Shown here: positions 60,205 to 64,000 of the stretch, piece after piece
How positions within the stretch are numbered: the first letter of the stretch is position 1
How the letters are laid out: the number at the start of each line of letters is the position of its first letter
Assembly (NCBI RefSeq): GCF_034702125.1
Contig: NC_085880.1
Location: forward strand, 43,205,885 to 43,269,884
DNA from: Engraulis encrasicolus
Taxonomy: Eukaryota > Chordata > Actinopteri > Clupeiformes > Engraulidae
Length of the DNA: 64,000 bases
Reading direction: 5' to 3'
Program-made: the position numbers and the translations under genes
The notes under the pieces: generated by a model
What the model saw: the letters and a program-made list of their open reading frames with translations, nothing else
Database searches by the model: none
Told to the model about the DNA's origin: nothing

Positions 60205-60295
60205 TGGGTAGGGAGAGGTAAGGTTGGGATTCAAACCTGCAACCCTCTGACAGACCAACACCCTACCCAGTAGGCCACTGCCACTTACTGACAGC
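60205..60295 (-). mobile_element. tRNA-like SINE head
   Basis: The minus strand reads AGTGGCCTACTGGGTAGGGT (box A) and GGTTGCAGGTTTGAATCCCA (box B). No body or tail was recognised. Confidence 0.6.
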
Positions 60296-62049
60296 AGAGG
60301 TCTAAAGTTCTACAGGGCTGCATGTGTGTGTGTGTGTGTTTGACTGAAGATTCTAAAGGTGACAGTTTGGCAGTCAATAGCTGAGTAATATGTGCAGTCT
60401 TATTTTTACGCTGTCATATCTCCAAAAGTTTTGCAAGTTGTCAGATGATATTGACACACAAATGGCACAAACCTGCTCTTCATGTCAAAGCTGAGATCAC
60501 TTTTCTTGGCCAAATGGTTCAGTCAAAAAATGGACATATTCAGGCCTATGCGCTGAGCTGTTCACACATTTTTTGTAAGTGAATGGGGTCACATCATAGG
60601 GATTTTAAAACTGCTCTCTTTGTAACATTTTTAAGAGTTGGCTTATGATATTCACACAGATTGTATTCAGAGCCAATACCTCTCTGACAATGCCTTTACC
60701 TAGTTGATACAAAAACCCCAGGACAGGTCACCTTTCACTCTAACTGCCACAGTTTGTGACATTATCATCTTGACCATTCTACCATTCATTTAAATGAGGG
60801 GGGAAACAGACAGAAAACTGAGGAAAAACAAGTCTGGTGAACGAATGAAAGGGGGTAGGCCAGCAAAAAATACTCCACCCTGAGACCTTTTCGAGCCGTT
60901 CGTTTTGGCACTCGAACCGTGTCTCTATCTCGAACGCTGCAACGATTCAAAGCCGCCGTACTAATGAATGGCGATTCCCATATGCCGAGGTGAATGGAAA
61001 AATGTAGAATAGGCTAATAATAAACTGTTGATGAACAATTAATATGCTTTCCTGCAAGCATACTAAATAAACTGTTGGAGAACAATTAGCATGCTCGCTG
61101 GGGGCAAGCAGAGGCCTTTGGCAAGCATACTAAATAATACTATAGGACTATTTCATACATGGTAGACGCAATCATCTGCTCTGGGAACTGTGGTCTTCTG
61201 TTTACTTTTTGAATGCAAGAAAAAATGATGTTCGCCATAGTATTTATCATCATCATCATCATCATCATCATCATTATTACTATTATTATTACTATTATTA
61301 TTATTATTGATTTACTTTCTTCCAGATATAAAGTGTTTAAGTTGTGAATAAAATGATGGCTTGATTGAAAAAAAGCTGGTACTCATGATCCTAAATTCAT
61401 AAACTCAAAGTTGCAAGTTGGGTCCTAAATATCACATAGGCTTTATGCAGCTATACTTGTGTATATGTATCCTAAGTATCTGTGTGCTTCAGGGATATTC
61501 TGAACAAATCAAGTTAAGTGATAACCCAGGCTTTATTTACAATAATTTGTAACAATAAATTATGTTTCATAGCAACTTGGAGGGCATTTCCACCCTTTAT
61601 CTTAAAAAAGCCCGGATTTAGCTGTTCATTGGCTAAAAGTGTGTTTATTGCATATTGTGTCTTTAATCTGGTAACCAACTTTTTAGCCCACCGATTTCTC
61701 CTCTTCATGCTGAATCCATACATACCTCATATGTTAAATTTGGTTAAACTAGTAAAAAGTTATAGCAGTTTATATATTTTAGAGCGCCCCCCGCAGGCCA
61801 TTTTGTTATCTGTGTGTTTGACACTCGAACTCAAATTGTTCTATAGACCATAAACTTCAACTTGGAAGTGAAAACCAAACTTTAACATCAATTTGAAATG
61901 ACTGAGTCTATTACGACCCCACTAATTGCCTTTTATCTGGATAATAACTTCAAAGAGGCTAACATAGTATACTTTGAAAAACCCTGTTTTGAATTTTCAA
62001 ATGAAAAGGAGGAAAGGAGTGTATTAAACAAATGCCGAAAAAAGTAAAT

Positions 62050-62265
62050 AAAAACTGGGAACACTGATGATGGGCTAGACCCGAAACGTTTGTCCCTTGT
62101 CTGTCGGTTTTATTTATATATTTTTTAGCTTTGTTTAATACAGTTTTTGATTTTGCATTCAGCTCCAGTGTGCGACTCCTTTCTTCCTTTTCATTATACT
62201 GCTCTTGGAATTACGCACTGAGTGAAACGCTCAGGACAAGACATTGGCCACCCCACCATTACTAT
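62050..62265 (+). mobile_element. dispersed retroelement end, copy B
   Basis: Keeps CTGATGA (62064-62070), a GGG/CCC stem and GAAAC (62083-62087), then TTTGTCCC, CTGTCGGTTTTATTTA and CCACCCCACCATTACTAT. The homologous copy is at 54365-54600. Confidence 0.7.
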
Positions 62266-62404
62266 TGAATTTTCAAATGCAACATTCAGCATCACCACAT
62301 AATAAATACATACATCAAAAACACATCTCGTAAGTGTCCACAATACTTCTGAACACACAATGCAGAAAGGGTTCATTTCCAAGGGGTATGTATGTACTAA
62401 ACAC

Positions 62405-62770
62405 CAGCGGTTCCTACTCCAACTCTGGGCCCACTTGAAATTTTCATAACTGTTCAGGGGTCCGTTTCTCGATTATTGTCGTTGCTAACGACCGTCTTAC
62501 GACGTAACACCATTCCCTTGGATTTAGTGGTGAGCGTCGCTGTCAAGATGCAGTTGAGTCGCTCGTACGAAGGACTTTGCGAATGGCGATAGCAAAGACG
62601 CTTTCGAGAAACGGACCGCAGGGCCGTTCCACCTCTGGCCCAATAAACAAAACAACTTCAATAAATAGTCAACAATGACATGCACAAAAATGTTATTTTG
62701 ATTTGTAGAAAATGATTTCAAGGCTCATTGGCAATATTTTTAAAAGGTCCACAGTTTGAGAATCACTGGA
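62405..62770. mobile_element. hAT-like fragment, interrupted
   Basis: CCAGCGGTTCCTACTCC to CCACAGTTTGAGAATCACTGG. Same family as 50755-50980. Interrupted at 62459-62617. Confidence 0.65.
62459..62617. mobile_element. 159-bp MITE with perfect 14-bp inverted ends
   Basis: GGTCCGTTTCTCGA and TCGAGAAACGGACC. The word CAGG occurs immediately left and one base from the right end. Comparison with the uninterrupted relative at 50803 shows it is an insertion. Superfamily not identified. Confidence 0.85.
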
Positions 62771-63186
62771 CTACAATATAAATGTCATGTATTGTGTGTA
62801 TGTGTGTGCGTGTGTGAGCTTGCGCGATCATGTGTGAATTTTCCTGTAAAGCAGCTTGAAGTACCAAGGAACGTGCTATATCAAACTGATCTATTATTAT
62901 AATCATTCATCATCATCATCATCATAAATATGATGGTGCATTCAAGCCACTGCCAGGCTTGTACTGAGGGTCAGAGATGGCGGTCACCTCTGCCTTTCAG
63001 CCTGATTTGAGAGGCATGCATGCCTGTACTGTTCGTTATGCCCTCCTCCTCCCTGTGAAAGTCTACTAGTCTACTCCAGTATTTAATCTGCTTAACCACA
63101 ACACACACATTCATCGCATCCCCCCTCTCTCCAGTCTCACGTCGATATGAGCTGCTGGTCAAACTCAGTTACCAAGCCATTAAAAC

Positions 63187-63951
63187 TAGGGATGCACCGA
63201 TACACATTTTTTCGCTTCCGATCCTATCCCGATATATAAATTTGGATATCTGCCGATACCGATACTACTCCGATCCAATACCAAAACCACATATGCATGG
63301 GTTTCAACTTGAGGTAGGCCCAAGCAGACTATTTAGTCAGAAAAGGGAGTCAGAATAACAGGACAATTAATAAGTAAAAAGTAGCAAGTAAAAAAGTAAC
63401 AATACCATCCTGAAAACTAATATGCAAGTGATATGATTTCAAATGAACATTACACCTGGCTTAATGTCAGTATCAGGAGAATTCCGATACTTTGGGAAAA
63501 ATTCCTATCCGATATCTGAATTATGTTGATATCTGAACCCGATACTAGGGTTGCACGATGTCAAAATTTCCGGTCGATACCGATATCCGATTATGATATT
63601 GCGGTTTTGGCCGATGACCGATATTAACCGATAGCGATGTTTTTCTTTCTTTTAAAAAAAAAAGAGATGACAATGATGCAAACAAACAGAATGTTGGAAG
63701 GTCGTCTTATTTCCAAAAACACTTTTTAACTCCCTGTGATAATTAGATACAAAATAGAGACAAAATAGAAGACAAACAGTGAAAATCATCGTCAAGTCCA
63801 TTCTTTTAGAACCGTAACATTTAAAAAAAAAACATCGCGTTAACATCGGCCCAGTTTTACCCATCAGACCGATGTGTTGAATATCGGCCGATACCGATAC
63901 ATCTGGCCGATACATCGTGCATCCCTACCCGATACCGATATCCCATCCCTA
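63187..63951. mobile_element. hAT MITE, interrupted by another hAT MITE
   Basis: Ends TAGGGATGCACCGATAC and ATATCCCATCCCTA; flanks ATTAAAAC and ATTAAAAT (7 of 8). Rich in CCGATAC words. Confidence 0.87.
63546..63927. mobile_element. inner hAT MITE
   Basis: Ends TAGGGTTGCACGATGT and ACATCGTGCATCCCTA, with a perfect 8-bp duplication CCCGATAC at 63538-63545 and 63928-63935. Confidence 0.92.
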
Positions 63952-64000
63952 ATTAAAATGCACTATGGAGTGACACAGCAGGCGTTGACAGAGCTAAAAG

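Larger units (their letters stand above)
59167..61922. mobile_element. 2.75-kb fold-back element with ~600-700-bp inverted arms
   Basis: Ends GTGGGGTCGTA and TACGACCCCAC next to TA dinucleotides. The left arm (59167 to ~59880) and right arm (~61250 to 61922) are inverted copies with small gaps, including GGCGCTCTAAAATATATAAA and GATATTTAGGACCCAACTTG. Each arm's inner end is an (ATA)n tract. The spacer holds a GT run (59984-60062), a tRNA-like patch and unique-looking sequence, and no transposase. Confidence 0.9.

Noticed and set aside
60205..60295. tRNA gene on the minus strand
   Set aside because: Box A and B present but no cloverleaf; fits a SINE head.

Overview
The window looks like genomic DNA of a ray-finned (teleost) fish. 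It holds spliced vertebrate genes with large introns, and almost all of the rest is transposon debris, fish-type SINEs, L2-type retroposon tails and long CA/GT microsatellites. No bacterial, viral or organellar genes were seen. The species cannot be named from the sequence alone.

Three protein-coding genes can be read exon by exon. They keep the arrangement known from human 8p23.1 (MCPH1, ANGPT2, AGPAT5). (1) agpat5 is on the minus strand. Six exons lie between 14571 and 5239, and its 3' exons fall off the left edge. (2) mcph1 (microcephalin) is on the minus strand. Its last five coding exons lie between 56894 and 21256 and encode the C-terminal tandem BRCT2-BRCT3 region; the 5' part is off the right edge. 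(3) angpt2 (angiopoietin-2) is on the plus strand and complete, with nine coding exons from 32972 to 49434 (518 codons). It lies wholly inside one ~29.6-kb mcph1 intron and is transcribed against it. All splice junctions listed are GT-AG and the reading phase is continuous across each gene.

Layout: 0.85-2.9 kb, an intact-looking Tc1 transposon nested in a hAT MITE; 5.2-14.6 kb, agpat5 with several MITEs in its introns; 14.6-21.2 kb, agpat5 upstream region, SINEs, a hAT-like element, a piggyBac-like relic and a 1.4-kb fold-back repeat; 21.1-22.5 kb, the mcph1 3' end; 22.5-23.15 kb, a pure purine satellite abutting an mcph1 splice acceptor; 23-32.5 kb, repeats; 32.5-50.6 kb, angpt2; 50.7-56.9 kb, three mcph1 exons among microsatellites; 56.9-64 kb, mcph1 intron with dense GT/AC tracts, a 2.75-kb fold-back element with ~600-700-bp arms, and nested hAT MITEs.

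Two themes stand out. First, exon edges in all three genes are flanked by, or duplicated into, tandem repeats. Examples are decoy donors copied from angpt2 exons 2 and 4, tripled acceptor-like units at agpat5 exon 6, and purine, UG or CUUU repeats at mcph1 acceptors. Second, the transposons are nested and many keep clear target-site duplications, so insertion order can be read directly. Functional statements about the proteins come from knowledge of the families; exon coordinates, repeats and duplications were read from the sequence by eye.
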